From Plasmodiophora brassicae (taxonomy: Eukaryota > Endomyxa: Phytomyxea > Phytomyxea > Plasmodiophorida), in contig CP145409.1 of assembly GCA_036867785.1 (NCBI GenBank), positions 558,001 through 622,000 of the forward strand: a stretch of DNA of 64,000 bases. Reading direction: 5' to 3'. How positions within the stretch are numbered: position 1 is the stretch's first letter; every line of letters starts with the position of its first letter. Below are positions 10,927-21,620 of the stretch, piece by piece. A program made the translations under genes and the position numbers. Under the pieces are notes generated by a model. The model saw only the letters and a program-made list of their open reading frames with translations. It did not search any database and had not been told where the DNA came from.

Positions 10927-12324
10927 GCAGAAATGCTGTCGCGAAACCGTCTCGACGGTCCACTTTAGAGTAGGGAAGCTGGCAACCAGGAGCGACGACA
11001 GCACAACGCATTGCGATACAAAACTTGCCCTGCGACCGTGTTCATATCGCTAACGACGTGACGGCGATCCGTTTACATACGAAACGTATCGGGAGATGGT
11101 CGTCAACTTGTGATGAAGCGGATGCTGGTCAAGATCCGTATACGATGGCTGAGAGCTAATAACTGTAATGGGCGTATACACCGGCGAGCAGGATAAAGAC
11201 ACTGTTGCGTTGTCTGTCGTTCCGCTTCTGACTGTAACCTGCGGTCAGACAGAAGAGACCCTCCTGAGGTCTACAGGTTGTACTAACGTGACATTGACCA
11301 GATAACGGGGTCGGACAGGATACAGGACGCCAGCAGGCACACCGAACTCATTGAGCAGACAACGGCGTAGAACCTCTCAGGCATGATGGGTGCCCACGCC
11401 AGCCGGTGCGATATGTCGTAATTCTCATCCCCGATCAGCACCATCTGGCGTCACGTCCGCCACCAGGCCCAGGATGTCTGGTGCTTCAAGTGTCAGAGTC
11501 AGACATGATTATCGTTCCTGTGCACGCCTCCATCGTCTCTGCTGGCCTTCTTGTTGCAAAAGACGAGTCTTGGACATCTGACCGGCATGCATAAACCTCT
11601 CTATGTACTGGAGCACAGGGGCGGGCAGCACGAGACGTCGACGCCGGGCTGAGAGCTTACCAGTTATACCACTATTGCGGCATCAGTGTGCGCCATTAAT
11701 CAGTCGTGAACTGCCTGAACCTGCTGGCACATGCCATGGTGCCGTTCGGACGCCGACGAGACGACGCCCCTGTTTGTCTCCCTCGTTACTCCAAATCGCC
11801 TATGTAGTGGTGTTCAAACTTTCACACCGACGTGTACTGGTTCAGGTAGTTCTGATCAGGGAATGATCGGGCACAGTTCTGGGAGTTGTCAGGGAATGAG
11901 CGGTCCAGTAGACTGTGGACATCGTTAAGCGGTCTTGGAGTAGCGTGTTGGATCTTGTGTGGCGGGATTGCAGTCCCCCATCCCGAACCGCTTCATCAGC
12001 TCGATGACTTCGTATCCTGGCCACGGCAGATGCGGCCGGGTGGTACATATATAGGCCGCCCATGACTTGGATCTCGCTCGTCTCTGAAGGCCTTGACGAT
12101 CTCGTGACACGGTGTGTTCGAGAAGTACGGCATCAGGACAAGCAATTGTCGACGTGGGTTGACAGGGTGACGAACTGGGGACCCTGCAGGATTCAACCGC
12201 AGCCTCTGATGAAGCGCAACTTACATACCCTGGTACGCAGGTACCTATTGGGGGCTTGCGAGGGGGGGAGGCCGGATCACTGGCGCAGTGCGCGCATCGG
12301 ACACCGTGACACTGACACTGCGTC
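10927..12324. other. long gene-poor stretch
   Basis: About 1.4 kb with no coding signal I trust on either strand. A minus-strand frame near 11925-12230, ending RYSKTA, could be the tail of a short unrecognised gene. No tRNA or long repeat was found. Confidence 0.4.
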
Positions 12325-13455
12325 ATGGCAGCAAAGGGCACCCGAGAGGCGTCGCATGCCGGATCCTGGTATACATCCAGCGGTACTGGAATGCACGCCA
12401 GCGGCGAAACGTCCATTAATTAGCTGCTGATGATCTTCCATCGTTAGGTGACGATCTGCGGACGAGCATCAGTAACTGGTTGGAGCGTGTCCCCCATCAG
12501 GCGCGACCGGGCGTGCGCGCAGTCATTGCGCCCCATGCCGGCTATCGGTTTATGCTCAACACGTGTATGTGTAGTACCGGTTCTGATTCTGACGTGGTAT
12601 TGCAGGTACTCGGGCCCGGTGGCTGCGCATTGCTACAAGCACTTAAAGGAATCGAACCCGAAACGCGTGTTCATTCTGGGGCCATCGCATTACCACGGGA
12701 CGCGTAAGTGCCTGTTGCCCACGTTGACAGCATACGATACGCCATTGGGACCATTGCCCATATGCCAAGATACGGTTGCCGCCCTCCGGAAAACGTCTGC
12801 TTTCGAGATGATGCATCCGGCTATCGACGAACGAGAGCATTCGATCGAAATGGTGAGCAGTGCGACATGGATCGTATATCGTGTACCAGTTATCAACAGG
12901 GACGTTTGACAGCACCTTCCATTTCTTACGCATGCTTTGGGCGCATCCTGCCGTATAGTTCCGATCATGGTTGGCTCGCTGGATAGGGAAGGTCACCGGA
13001 CGTATGGCGATATACTGAGGCCCTATTTCGGTACGTACCTGCTGTGGTTGCTTGCTGAGTAGGGCTATCAATGAAGACATAAATGATGCCCACTAGATGA
13101 CCCGGATAACTTCTTTGTCATATCGTCTGATTTCATGCATTTCGGCGAACGTTTCGGGTACGTCTACTACGATCCCGATCTCGGCAAGGTTCACGAGAGC
13201 ATAACTGCAATCGACCGTCTTGGTATGAATGCAATTGAGACACTGGACCCCGTCGAGTTTGCAAGTTACCTCGACGAATACGGGAACACGATCTGCGGTC
13301 GCCACCCGATCCTCGTCATGCTGCACGCCGTCCAGGGTTCCCGGGACAAGTTATCCATGGAATTCGTCCACTATGCACAGTCCTCGGCGTGCATGACTCT
13401 CAAGGACAGTTCCGTCAGCTATGCTGCCGGCTTATTGCAGCAGATTGGCCCGTGA
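12325..13455 (+). CDS. MEMO1: Memo family protein
   Basis: Five exons (12325-12382, 12448-12547, 12606-12852, 12913-13030, 13097-13455) give 293 aa, the usual length. It starts MAAKGTREASHAGSWY, a strong family N-terminus. HAGYRYSGPVAAH and GPSHYH supply the two metal-ligand histidines, and NTICGRHPI supplies the cysteine ligand. SSDFMHFGERF and the YDPDL block are also conserved. Memo is a non-haem-iron-dioxygenase-like protein; in animals it is linked to copper binding, redox signalling and cell motility, and its biochemical role in protists is not settled. All four introns (58-66 bp) restore the consensus exactly. An upstream ATG is not needed. Confidence 0.95.
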
Positions 13456-13877
13456 TCCATCCGTACGCGCTCTTCCGGATTATTATCGTTCACCCATCGA
13501 CGTCGTGTGGCCAGGGCAACGTGCTAGCCCCCACCGACCGTAGTAACATTACGTTCTCAGTACAGGTCTCCTATTTACCGCCTGTCACGGTGGTCCACGA
13601 ACCGTGCGCGGGGCAATGGGTGACACCACGGCGGTCATCGTTATCGTCGCGGCAAAATGTCGGCTGCGTTTTTGATGGGGAGTGCAGTGAACGTCCCCCT
13701 ATTTCCGTTGTCGCGTCTGTGTCGGGATCCGGGAGGACGTTCAGCGGAGCGACGATGATGCAGTGGGCCGGCCGCCGACTGGCCATATCAGTCAGACGGC
13801 ATGCGGTACGATGGTTATATCTGACCATGCGGGATTGGTTATCGTAACGGATGCGATAGGCCGTCGTTGGATCGCAC
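13456..13877. other. intergenic, promoter of the lipoyl E2 gene
   Basis: About 420 bp without a recognisable gene; the overlapping minus-strand frame has no domain. Confidence 0.5.
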
Positions 13878-15645
13878 ATGCGTGTGCGAACACAGTCGGC
13901 AATGGTGCCGCGTGCCGTCCGGTCGTCATTGCCGAGTGCTAGGTGGCTGTCAACGGGCCCAAAGACCATCAATGTTCCCTCAATGGGCGACTCCATTACC
14001 GAAGGAACCATTTCGTCTTGGAGTGTCGCAGAAGGCGACCACGTCGACGCTGACCAGGTGCCTGTTTATTGAGTCCCCAATTGAATCCGACACTAACATC
14101 GGTGTATGAATATATTAGGTGGTGTGCGTCATTGAAACCGATAAAGTCAGCGTTGATGTTCGCGCGCCGGAGGCTGGTGTTGTATCGAAGCTGCTGGCGA
14201 AAGAGGGGGACGAGATTGCAGTTGGCTCACCATTGTTCGAGATTTCTGCTGGAGATTCACCGGCGCAATCCAAGAAAAGCGAAACGAAAGCAGCGGCGCC
14301 TGCAACGAACGCGCCTGCATCGTCCCCTGGTGGCCCTGCCAAAACTATCAGCGTGCCCTCGATGGGCGACTCCATCACGGAGGGGACAGTGTCAACTTGG
14401 ACTGCTGCTGAGGGAGAGTCTGTTGACGCCGATCAGGTATGGTGCGCATCCTCATAGCCGTTGAATCGCCTATCTGATCGTCTTGGGCAGGTGGTCTGCG
14501 TGATTGAAACGGATAAGGTCAGCGTTGACGTACGCGCCCCAGAAGCTGGGAAAATTGCGAAACATTTGGCAGCATCTGATGAGGTCGTCAAAGTGGGGTC
14601 GCCGCTGTTTGAACTTGTTCCAGGGCCAGGCGCAGGGTCTGCCGCGAAACAATCTCATTCTGAGGGGCGTCCTGCGCCTGAGGCTCCCAAACCAGCGAAG
14701 AGTAGGCCGATTGCGGTTATCGCATTAACAACAGCAGTGTACTAACTGTCTGATCAGAACAAGAGGCATCTCCGAAGAAAGCGCCTGCTGCTAAAGCACC
14801 GGCTGAGACCAAGCCAGCCAAGCAGGTTACGCCAGGGGAGCGGACAGAGAAGCGCGTCCCTATGACGAGGATGCGCATTAGAATTGCTGAGCGTCTCAAG
14901 GATGCTCAAAACACTGCAGCATCGCTCACCACTTTCAACGAAATTGATATGAGCGCATTGATGGCGCTGCGTGCCAAGCACAAGGAGTCGTTCCAGGAAG
15001 TTCACGGTGTCAAGCTTGGGTTCATGTCGGCATTTGTGAAGGCATCGGTCAAGGCTCTGCTTGATCAGCCGGCTGTGAACGCTTACATAGAAGGAAATGA
15101 GGTAATATCGTTTGAGCAGACGGTGTGTCTCAGCTTATAATGTGTTGATCAGATCGTATATCACGACTATTGCGATGTATCAGTCGCTGTGGCAACACCG
15201 ACTGGTCTCGTTGTTCCCGTTCTTCGTAATTGCCACCAAATGTCATTTGCGGAAGTAGAGCAGGCTATTGTTACGCTAGGTACGTTTTCGTTGGCAACGT
15301 GCGTGCACCGGTTTGTAATGCATATCGAATCTAGGCAAGAAGGCTCGGGACGGTCAACTTGCTCTGGAAGACATGGCTGGAGGTACATTCACCATCTCGA
15401 ATGGGGGCGTCTATGGGTCTCTTCTGGGAACACCAATCCTTAACCCACCCCAGTCGGGGATCCTCGGCATGCACGGTATCTTTGACCGCCCGGTTGCTGT
15501 CAACGGCGAAATCAAAATCCGACCCATGATGTACGTTGCGCTGACCTACGATCACCGCGTCATCGATGGACGTGAGGCCGTGACCTTCCTACGCAAAGTT
15601 AAGGACTGCATCGAAGACCCAACCCGCCTCCTGCTTGATTTATAG
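13878..15645 (+). CDS. DLST: dihydrolipoamide succinyltransferase (2-oxoglutarate dehydrogenase E2) with two lipoyl domains
   Basis: Six exons (13878-14057, 14119-14436, 14491-14701, 14758-15101, 15153-15279, 15335-15645) give 496 aa. Residues 1-28 are an Arg/Ser-rich mitochondrial presequence ending RWLSTGP. Two lipoyl domains follow, each with the lipoylated lysine in ETDKVSVDV. They are joined by an Ala/Pro/Lys linker, and a second linker leads to the catalytic domain with [12 protein letters not shown] (active-site His and Asp). A peripheral subunit-binding domain is not evident, as in other eukaryotic E2o. Eukaryotic E2o normally has one lipoyl domain. Introns 1 and 2 interrupt both copies at the same codon (DADQ|V), pointing to exon duplication. 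It forms the core of the TCA-cycle complex. Confidence 0.95.
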
Positions 15646-15867
15646 ACGGCACCATGCCCATGCGGATTCGGCAACCAATCCTTCAATATGACACCGTCTT
15701 TTAACCCACCGTTGTCCAGCATGCGCATCGCCGCTGGACAGCATCAGCGACGCGGCTCCAGCAAGTCACAGAGCTGGGGAGTAGAACCTCGAGGTGGTAC
15801 CTAGGGCGATGCCGGTCTGCTAGTTGGTCGAGTGTAGCTCGTGCACTGAATTGTCCCGCCCTCGCAT

Positions 15868-16455
15868 ATGTCGAAGAGCGGGCCAGCCGTGTTCTTCAAT
15901 GCCAAACAGCTGCGGGAGGCGGAGATGGAGGCGCAGGACTTAATCATATACCGGCACCATCCCGATGCGGTCGAGAGGCTTCGGCAGCTGGAAGAGCAAC
16001 TGTTGGATGACAGCGCACCAACGGCCACACAATCTGCGCTCTACGTGGCGGGAGATGTGCTCAAGCACGTCGCAAACTGCGTCAGCGACGTCAAGGAGAT
16101 CCAGCGCTTAACCCGTGCGCTGGACCTCCTGCAATACCGGTATCGTTCGGCGATTGTGTCGGCAAAGGACGCGGGTAATCTGAACTACCAATGCAGGCTG
16201 TCCGCCTTATCACATGCGGTGGATAATGGAGCGGGTATCTTTCTAATCGCAGTGTGCTCCGAACCGGATGCGGTGGTGCCCGAAACGTCGGAGCTCGCCC
16301 CGGCTGAAATCACGTTGCGGCTTCGAGGGATTTTCGCAGAGCTGAAGCGGTTCCTCGTTGCCCGCATTGCTATCAAAGACGTCTGCAATATCCTGGAAAC
16401 CATGTCAAGGACGAGCGTGAAGCCGAGTGTGGTCAGCGGGGAGCCAACTCAATAA
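15868..16455 (+). CDS. hypothetical helical protein
   Basis: 195 aa, single exon, starting MSKSGPAVFFN. It is predicted to be almost entirely alpha-helical, with heptad-like leucines around residues 30-60 (AVERLRQLEEQLL) and again near 140-170. There is no signal peptide, membrane span or recognised motif. Codon use and length favour a real gene, but I do not know the family. Confidence 0.5.
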   Translation: MSKSGPAVFFNAKQLREAEMEAQDLIIYRHHPDAVERLRQLEEQLLDDSAPTATQSALYVAGDVLKHVANCVSDVKEIQRLTRALDLLQYRYRSAIVSAKDAGNLNYQCRLSALSHAVDNGAGIFLIAVCSEPDAVVPETSELAPAEITLRLRGIFAELKRFLVARIAIKDVCNILETMSRTSVKPSVVSGEPTQ

Positions 16456-17275
16456 TGCATTAGGTGAGCACGTTGGCCAGCATCGCCTCAACACTGCCAT
16501 CGGAGCAGTTCCGACATTGGCAACTGGACCTGGCTGGTGTACCCTCGAAGGAGCACGCTCTTCCGATAGTGGTTCAACTTCCTGCCATCCTGGGATTGTC
16601 GATAGTTTTGCTGCCAACGCTGCTGGATCGCCTCTTGCGAATTGGGGTGGCCGGGGCGCAACGGACGTACTTGTCGGGCAGTCTGGCTGCCCTCCCTCGG
16701 TACCCAACCCGACGTAGACATCGGCGCCGATTCGCAACGCGCTAGGGTCTTTGTCGGAGGTGACTGTCCCTCCCTGGGTTTCTGTGGTACTTCCCTGATC
16801 GCCGTAGGGCAGTCACCCCTCGCGGTCTGGGGTCCATTTCGAGGCGTCATAAGATCTTGGTAAGTCGTCCTAACCTAACCGTCAACGTGCAAGTTAGATT
16901 ACAGCATCAGGCCAACGCGCCACCACGAATCCGCACCTGTTTGTAACCATGTTGAGATGGCAACTGTAGAAGGCTGGCAACGGTCTTAAATTTGGGCGAA
17001 CCGTCATCCTGTGATGGACGTCGCGGCTGGCATCGTGCACGTTCCAGCCGCAATCTGTGCTGGAACGCTCCCTTCACAGCAGGATCCTGCAACTGCCGAA
17101 CGACACGCTCCTCCACCGCCACCACCATCGTCGACCTCTCCATATGCTGTGTTAGTACCCCCGCGTGATCTTGCACGGGCTAGAAGTGACCCATTGAATG
17201 TGAGCAAGGGACGAAGGCGATGGAAACTGTATGGAGTACTCTGGTATCGAAGGAAATAGGGTGCAAGCGAAATAG
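16456..17275. other. unassigned stretch
   Basis: 820 bp. A minus-strand frame of 120 codons (16488-16850, ending LLRWQC) is open but unrecognised. An imperfect inverted repeat lies at 16759-16817. No other content seen. Confidence 0.4.
16759..16817. repeat. inverted repeat, 12-13-bp arms
   Basis: GGTGACTGTCCCT (16759-16771) pairs with AGGGCAGTCACC (16806-16817) with one bulged base, around a loop of about 34 bp. No flanking duplication was identified. Confidence 0.5.
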
Positions 17276-17836
17276 CTAGGTGAATATTCCGTCGCAATCT
17301 GGTATGTGGCCGAGGAACCGAAGTTTCCTGTCGTGCGGAATGTCGAGCCAGAACCTGGATTGCATGAAGGCGTCCTTTGAATTGAACCCCAGTATTGCTG
17401 TGATCGAAGACGGGTCGTTGGGATCGCGCGACCGGATGAAGACGTAGTCCTTCTCCTGGCATAACAGCTCCCAGATGAACTGTTCATCGTTGACTTGGCC
17501 GACGCATGCTCGCTCCCCGTTCAGCCAGACGCAGCCGGGCCCAGCGTTCGTCGAGTTGAACGTCAGGACGGGATCCTTCTCGCACGGCATCGTGTACTGA
17601 AACTTCAACTGGTTGTTCTTCAGTGCGTAGAACCCGATCTCCTCGTCCGCCTGCAGCTCGATGAATAGGCCATCGTCTGGCTCCCGACTTGCCGTCACGA
17701 CGACACCGTCCCGACAGCTGATCGACACGGGCACGTCGCTGGCGCACACGCCACCCAGCACGCCGATCACGATGACCGCTAACGGCACCATTCCGAACCA
17801 AACCCTCCCAACCATACCGAAAATGACGTCGCCCAT
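17276..17836 (-). CDS. secreted cysteine-containing protein, unknown
   Basis: 186 aa, single exon. The N-terminus (17836 start, MGDVIFGMVG) has a hydrophobic core PLAVIVIGVLGGVCAS fitting a signal peptide of about 35 residues. The mature part has six cysteines (ISC, MPC, PGC, RAC, LLC, PDC), an even number that suits disulphides. A beta-rich look (FWLDIPHDRKLRFLG) suggests a compact extracellular domain. No C-terminal anchor is visible. In a parasite it would count as an effector candidate; no known domain is recognised. It is divergent from the phosphofructokinase gene. Confidence 0.65.
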   Translation of the reverse strand: MGDVIFGMVGRVWFGMVPLAVIVIGVLGGVCASDVPVSISCRDGVVVTASREPDDGLFIELQADEEIGFYALKNNQLKFQYTMPCEKDPVLTFNSTNAGPGCVWLNGERACVGQVNDEQFIWELLCQEKDYVFIRSRDPNDPSSITAILGFNSKDAFMQSRFWLDIPHDRKLRFLGHIPDCDGIFT

Positions 17837-18148
17837 TGTCTTTTGCACTTACGTAGGCCGAAGCGGGTGGGGGGCCCCTCAAGCTACGCCGATTTTGGTT
17901 CGGCACTGCAGGCCTACTACAATCGTCCGTACCGCCCCACCCCGGGACGCAGACGGCAGCAAAGGGCTTCAGTTTCTGCCGGCTTGATTTCATCAAACAA
18001 GTAGCAGACTAGATCGCACACGGGGGAAGTGCCCGGGGTGGACAATGGGGGCTTGTCCGCTCGACGCGTGCCCTGCGATGGCGTCCGAGAGGTGGGCCCC
18101 GACAACAGACCCGATTTTGCGTCTGCACGGATTCTGACGCGTTTATTC
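17837..18148. other. divergent promoter region
   Basis: 312 bp between two genes transcribed away from each other; it must hold both promoters. No specific elements recognised. Confidence 0.4.
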
Positions 18149-20645
18149 ATGGCGGCAGGCCCGGCGCGCGCTGATGATGGGGGCGGCGACGACCGGCGCC
18201 GCTCGTGGTGGCACGGCGACCATGGGTCTTTGCGCGAGCTGCTGGTGCACGTCGGAGCATTCGCCGCGTTAGCGTCCGTCGCGTGGATCGTCGGCCACCT
18301 CGCTGAGCAGCGCAAGAGGCGCAAGACGCTGATTCTGGCGTTGACGTCACCAAACTGTCGAAACCGGGAAGGTCGCATATCGTGGCTTCGATTGGTCTCT
18401 ACACCATAAGTACTAACACGTTCGGTGTTGCAGAGGAAACCGTGCCAGACTATGCCGAAGTTCCCGGCAGTCCATCGCATTTGTATCATTCAGGACAAGC
18501 GAAGCTCTTCTCAGAGAAGTTGCAAGCACAGACACAGAAGTCGAGGTACGGCTCACGGGTTCCTGTTGAAGGCCATGCGTTAAACAGAGTAATCGCCATA
18601 GCCAAGTGATCAACGAAATATACGTCCACCCTGTGCCGAGGCTATCGGATTACTTGCCCGACATCGAATACTATGACAACAGGTTCTTCCGGACCCGGAC
18701 AGGGACAAACTCTCGGCGCGGCTATTGTGTGGCCGTCAGTGATGGCCAAGGTTGGTTGCCTCTATGGGATATACACGTGCATCAGGGCTGATGTGCCACT
18801 AGTGGTCCTGAGTGACCTTGTTCGAACCCAAGAACACAGTCGTGGCACGGCTTTCGTTCGCGCTGGCCCTCGCAGCGAGATCGTTTTTCGTCCAACCGAG
18901 GCAAGGTCTATCTGTCGTCGTCGGCATTTTCTCACTGAAAGAACGTACACAGGTTGTTGCGTGCATTGTCACTTGCGGGGGACTCTGTCCTGGTCTGAAC
19001 GACGTTATTCACGAGCTTGTGGAGATGCTCCACTGTAGGGTCGGGGGTGTTTTTACAAGTATGATTCAGCTAACTGCTGTGTAGACAACTATAGCGTTGA
19101 CACAGTGTACGGAATCCGATTTGGATATCGAGGATTCTACGATCCAGACTTCCTGCCGTACTTGAGGCTGACACCTGCCGTCACACAGGCTTTTCACAAA
19201 ACAGGCGTATGTATTATCCACGAAGTAGTATCGTTCACGGTCTAATCCTTGTGTCCCAGGGAACCATGCTAGGCTCCTCTCGTGGTGGGTTCGACCTCGG
19301 TAGGGGGCCTTGGCAAATAACCAGGGCTGCGTGAATGAACGTTTGTTAAGATAAGATTCTCAATGCGATCAAGGAGCACGATATCAGTCAAATCTACATT
19401 ATTGGAGGCGACGGCACTCATCGTGGGGCAACAGCCATATATGATGTCAGCTGGACAAGGTTCCTTATGGCTAAAGCCGCGGTCTCACGGTTGCCATACA
19501 GGAAGTTCGTCGTCGCAAGCTCAAGATTTCAGTTGTCTGCATACCCAAAACAATAGACAACGATATCGGGATCATTGATAGGTAGGCCTGATGATCTAGA
19601 CCGATCTTGATTGTTTTTAATTCATCTTCGTAGATCGTTCGGGTTTAACACCGCTGTAGAAGAGGCCCAAAAGGCTATAGCAAGTGCTCGAGTGGAGGCT
19701 GCCTGCGTTCCTAAAGGAATTGGCCTGGTCAAGCTCATGGGACGCTATGCGGGTTTCATCGCTGCACACGCTACCCTTGGTAGGGTGTCTGTCGTCACAT
19801 GATGTTGGCTACTTCCGAACATTTCCATCAGCGAGCCAAGAAGTCGACTTGTGCCTAATTGCAGAGATTCCTATTCAACTTGAAGGTGATCAAGGTATCC
19901 TCAGTCATATCAAACGAGGTACATCTGAATCAAGAGATATGTTACGTGGTCTAACTTCACATTTGTAGCAATTGAAAAGAATGGTCACTGTACTATTGTC
20001 CTTGCCGAAGGTGCTGGTGGCAACCTGTTACAGGTAGCGTTGGCGCTGGCAATGGACCTTTAGCGGACCCTGATCGTTAGCAGAAATCTGACGTCCGAGA
20101 CGCCAGCGGAAATTATATTCCTGAAGACATCGGAGTGTACTTGAAGAAAGTATTGAAAGATCACTTCAGATCTATTGGCACGGAAGTCTCGATCAAGTAC
20201 AACGATCCATCGTACATGATCCGCAGCGTGCCAGCCAACGCATCCGATGCCATTTACTGCATGATCTTGGCGCAGAATGCAGTGGTTTGTTCCAGCTCTA
20301 CTAGCATTGAAGATATCCGTCCTAACGTCCTGTTCTGTAGCACGGTGCAATGGCTGGCTACACCGGATTTACATCCGGCCTCGTGAACAATCGAACAGTA
20401 CTTCTACCTATCAATCTGGTACGTATATCATGGTACTATTTCTTTTAAGATGATGAACCGCGTCGTTTCCAAAGGTTACTGAATCCAGTCCCACGTTCCT
20501 GAATCCGAATGGACATACCTGGTTCGATTCACATCACTGGACGCACGTGCGATCTGTAGTTGACAGATTGATCAGGGAGCGGGTTGTGCGCACAACTCAT
20601 CAACCGTTCGTGACAAGCATCACACCGGTGCCGACCAGCGTCTGA
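18149..20645 (+). CDS. PFK: ATP-dependent 6-phosphofructokinase, plant-type, with N-terminal membrane segment
   Basis: Fifteen exons give 565 aa; every junction preserves frame. The catalytic core has [47 protein letters not shown], and LAEGAGG. The glycine in GGDGT favours ATP over pyrophosphate, and the sequence follows the plant PFK clade rather than the animal/fungal one. It phosphorylates fructose 6-phosphate in glycolysis. Exon 1 encodes a strongly hydrophobic stretch ([19 protein letters not shown]) after an acidic/basic start, so the enzyme may be membrane-tethered or organellar, which is unusual. Fourteen introns are 50-63 bp except intron 3 (103 bp, least certain). The intron at 18901-18952 begins GCAAGG, a GC-AG intron. 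Confidence 0.9.
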
Positions 20646-20761
20646 CCGTCATGTGCTCGCCATGAAGAATACACGACGGTGTGTCGGTATGGCCAATTCG
20701 TACGTATGACAACCGCCTATCCTGTACGAGTAGATACGAGGTTCGGATCCGTCGTCGTTCG

Positions 20762-21163
20762 TCAGTTATCGGCGATGTATTTAAGGCTCTGACATCTACG
20801 GGCCGTGCTACGAAGCAGACTGTGCCAACGTAGGACTGAGCGAATGAAAAGCGAGCTGGCATATTTGGTGTACCGACCTCGCCTTTCGCTGCCTGCTGTT
20901 CTTGTTTCGCTTTGTGCTCCTTTTCTTTCTCGGCCAGGGCCATGTAGCGGATTTTCTGCAACGACTTTGAAACGACGATATATGCACATAAGATGGTGCC
21001 ATTCGCCCACCAGCTTCCTGTGATAAAGGCACTCCATGTAATCATCGCGCTCGAGAATACAATCCTTATGCGGGACAGTCGCACTGCGAAGGCACTTGGA
21101 GTACGCGTTCCAGAACAGGAAGCAACGCCCCGTCGATCCGTGTGCTCCAAGCCCAGAGGACAT
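20762..21163 (-). CDS. NDUFS5: complex I NDUFS5-like CHCH subunit
   Basis: Three exons (21163-21011, 20955-20878, 20788-20762) give 85 aa. The core GRCFLFWNAYSKCLR and CILERDDYMECLYHRK forms the twin-cysteine helices of the 15-kDa NDUFS5 subunit, which is held in the intermembrane space of mitochondrial complex I. A charged helix (EKEKEHKAKQEQQ) follows. The last intron (89 bp) is longer than average; without it the frame reads through to a longer, unlikely tail. Confidence 0.8.
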   Translation of the reverse strand: MSSGLGAHGSTGRCFLFWNAYSKCLRSATVPHKDCILERDDYMECLYHRKLVGEWHHLMCIYRRFKVVAENPLHGPGRERKGAQSETRTAGSERRGRYTKYASSLFIRSVLRWHSLLRSTARRCQSLKYIADN

Positions 21164-21620
21164 CGCTGGTCCACTTCAAGCCACAATCGCTGCCAACGGC
21201 GATCACCCGTCACCGGCTCCCCGCAATGCCGTCTAGAGCAACAGTCCTTCACAGAATTTTGCTTCTCCCGTCCCGTGCAAGTTGCATTTTTGCAGGCCGA
21301 ATTTTGTTACAAACATCACTCCATAGCATGTGTTGACCCTTGACCGTATCTTTCACCTCTTTGCGGCAGTTGTTGGGGTAGCTACGTTCATGATGACTGC
21401 AGATTATACAAGTTCCACGTGGGGAATATTCGTACCAATGTAGGATACAATTAGAAGAGCGCTTGGTGAATGATCGGTGACCCCGCGCCAAGCCCGCCAA
21501 GGAAGCATTTTGAAAGGCGTGGTGCCTTGCGGAGTCCGTACGGACCGCGGAGTGGAACCCCGAACGCGCCGTCGGTGACTGACCTGAGGGCAGCAGACTG
21601 TGGCAAGGTCACCCAGAGGA
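21164..21620. other. intergenic, divergent promoters
   Basis: About 460 bp between the NDUFS5-like gene and the helicase. No gene or repeat recognised. Confidence 0.4.

Noticed and set aside
11630-11700. Minus-strand TAGTGGTAT...GGTAAGC resembling a tRNA A box
   Set aside because: No T-arm or matching acceptor stem follows, so it is not a tRNA.
11925-12416. Minus-strand 163-codon Cys/Pro-rich frame as a gene
   Set aside because: It runs antisense to the first Memo exon and shows no recognisable domain; only its last part could be a short real gene and the evidence is too weak.
12640-12680. Minus-strand GGTTCGATTCC matching a tRNA B box
   Set aside because: It lies inside a conserved Memo exon, and no A box, anticodon arm or acceptor stem can be formed around it.
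20515-20535. GGTTCGATTCA in the phosphofructokinase last exon as a tRNA B box
   Set aside because: It is within conserved coding sequence and no tRNA cloverleaf fits.
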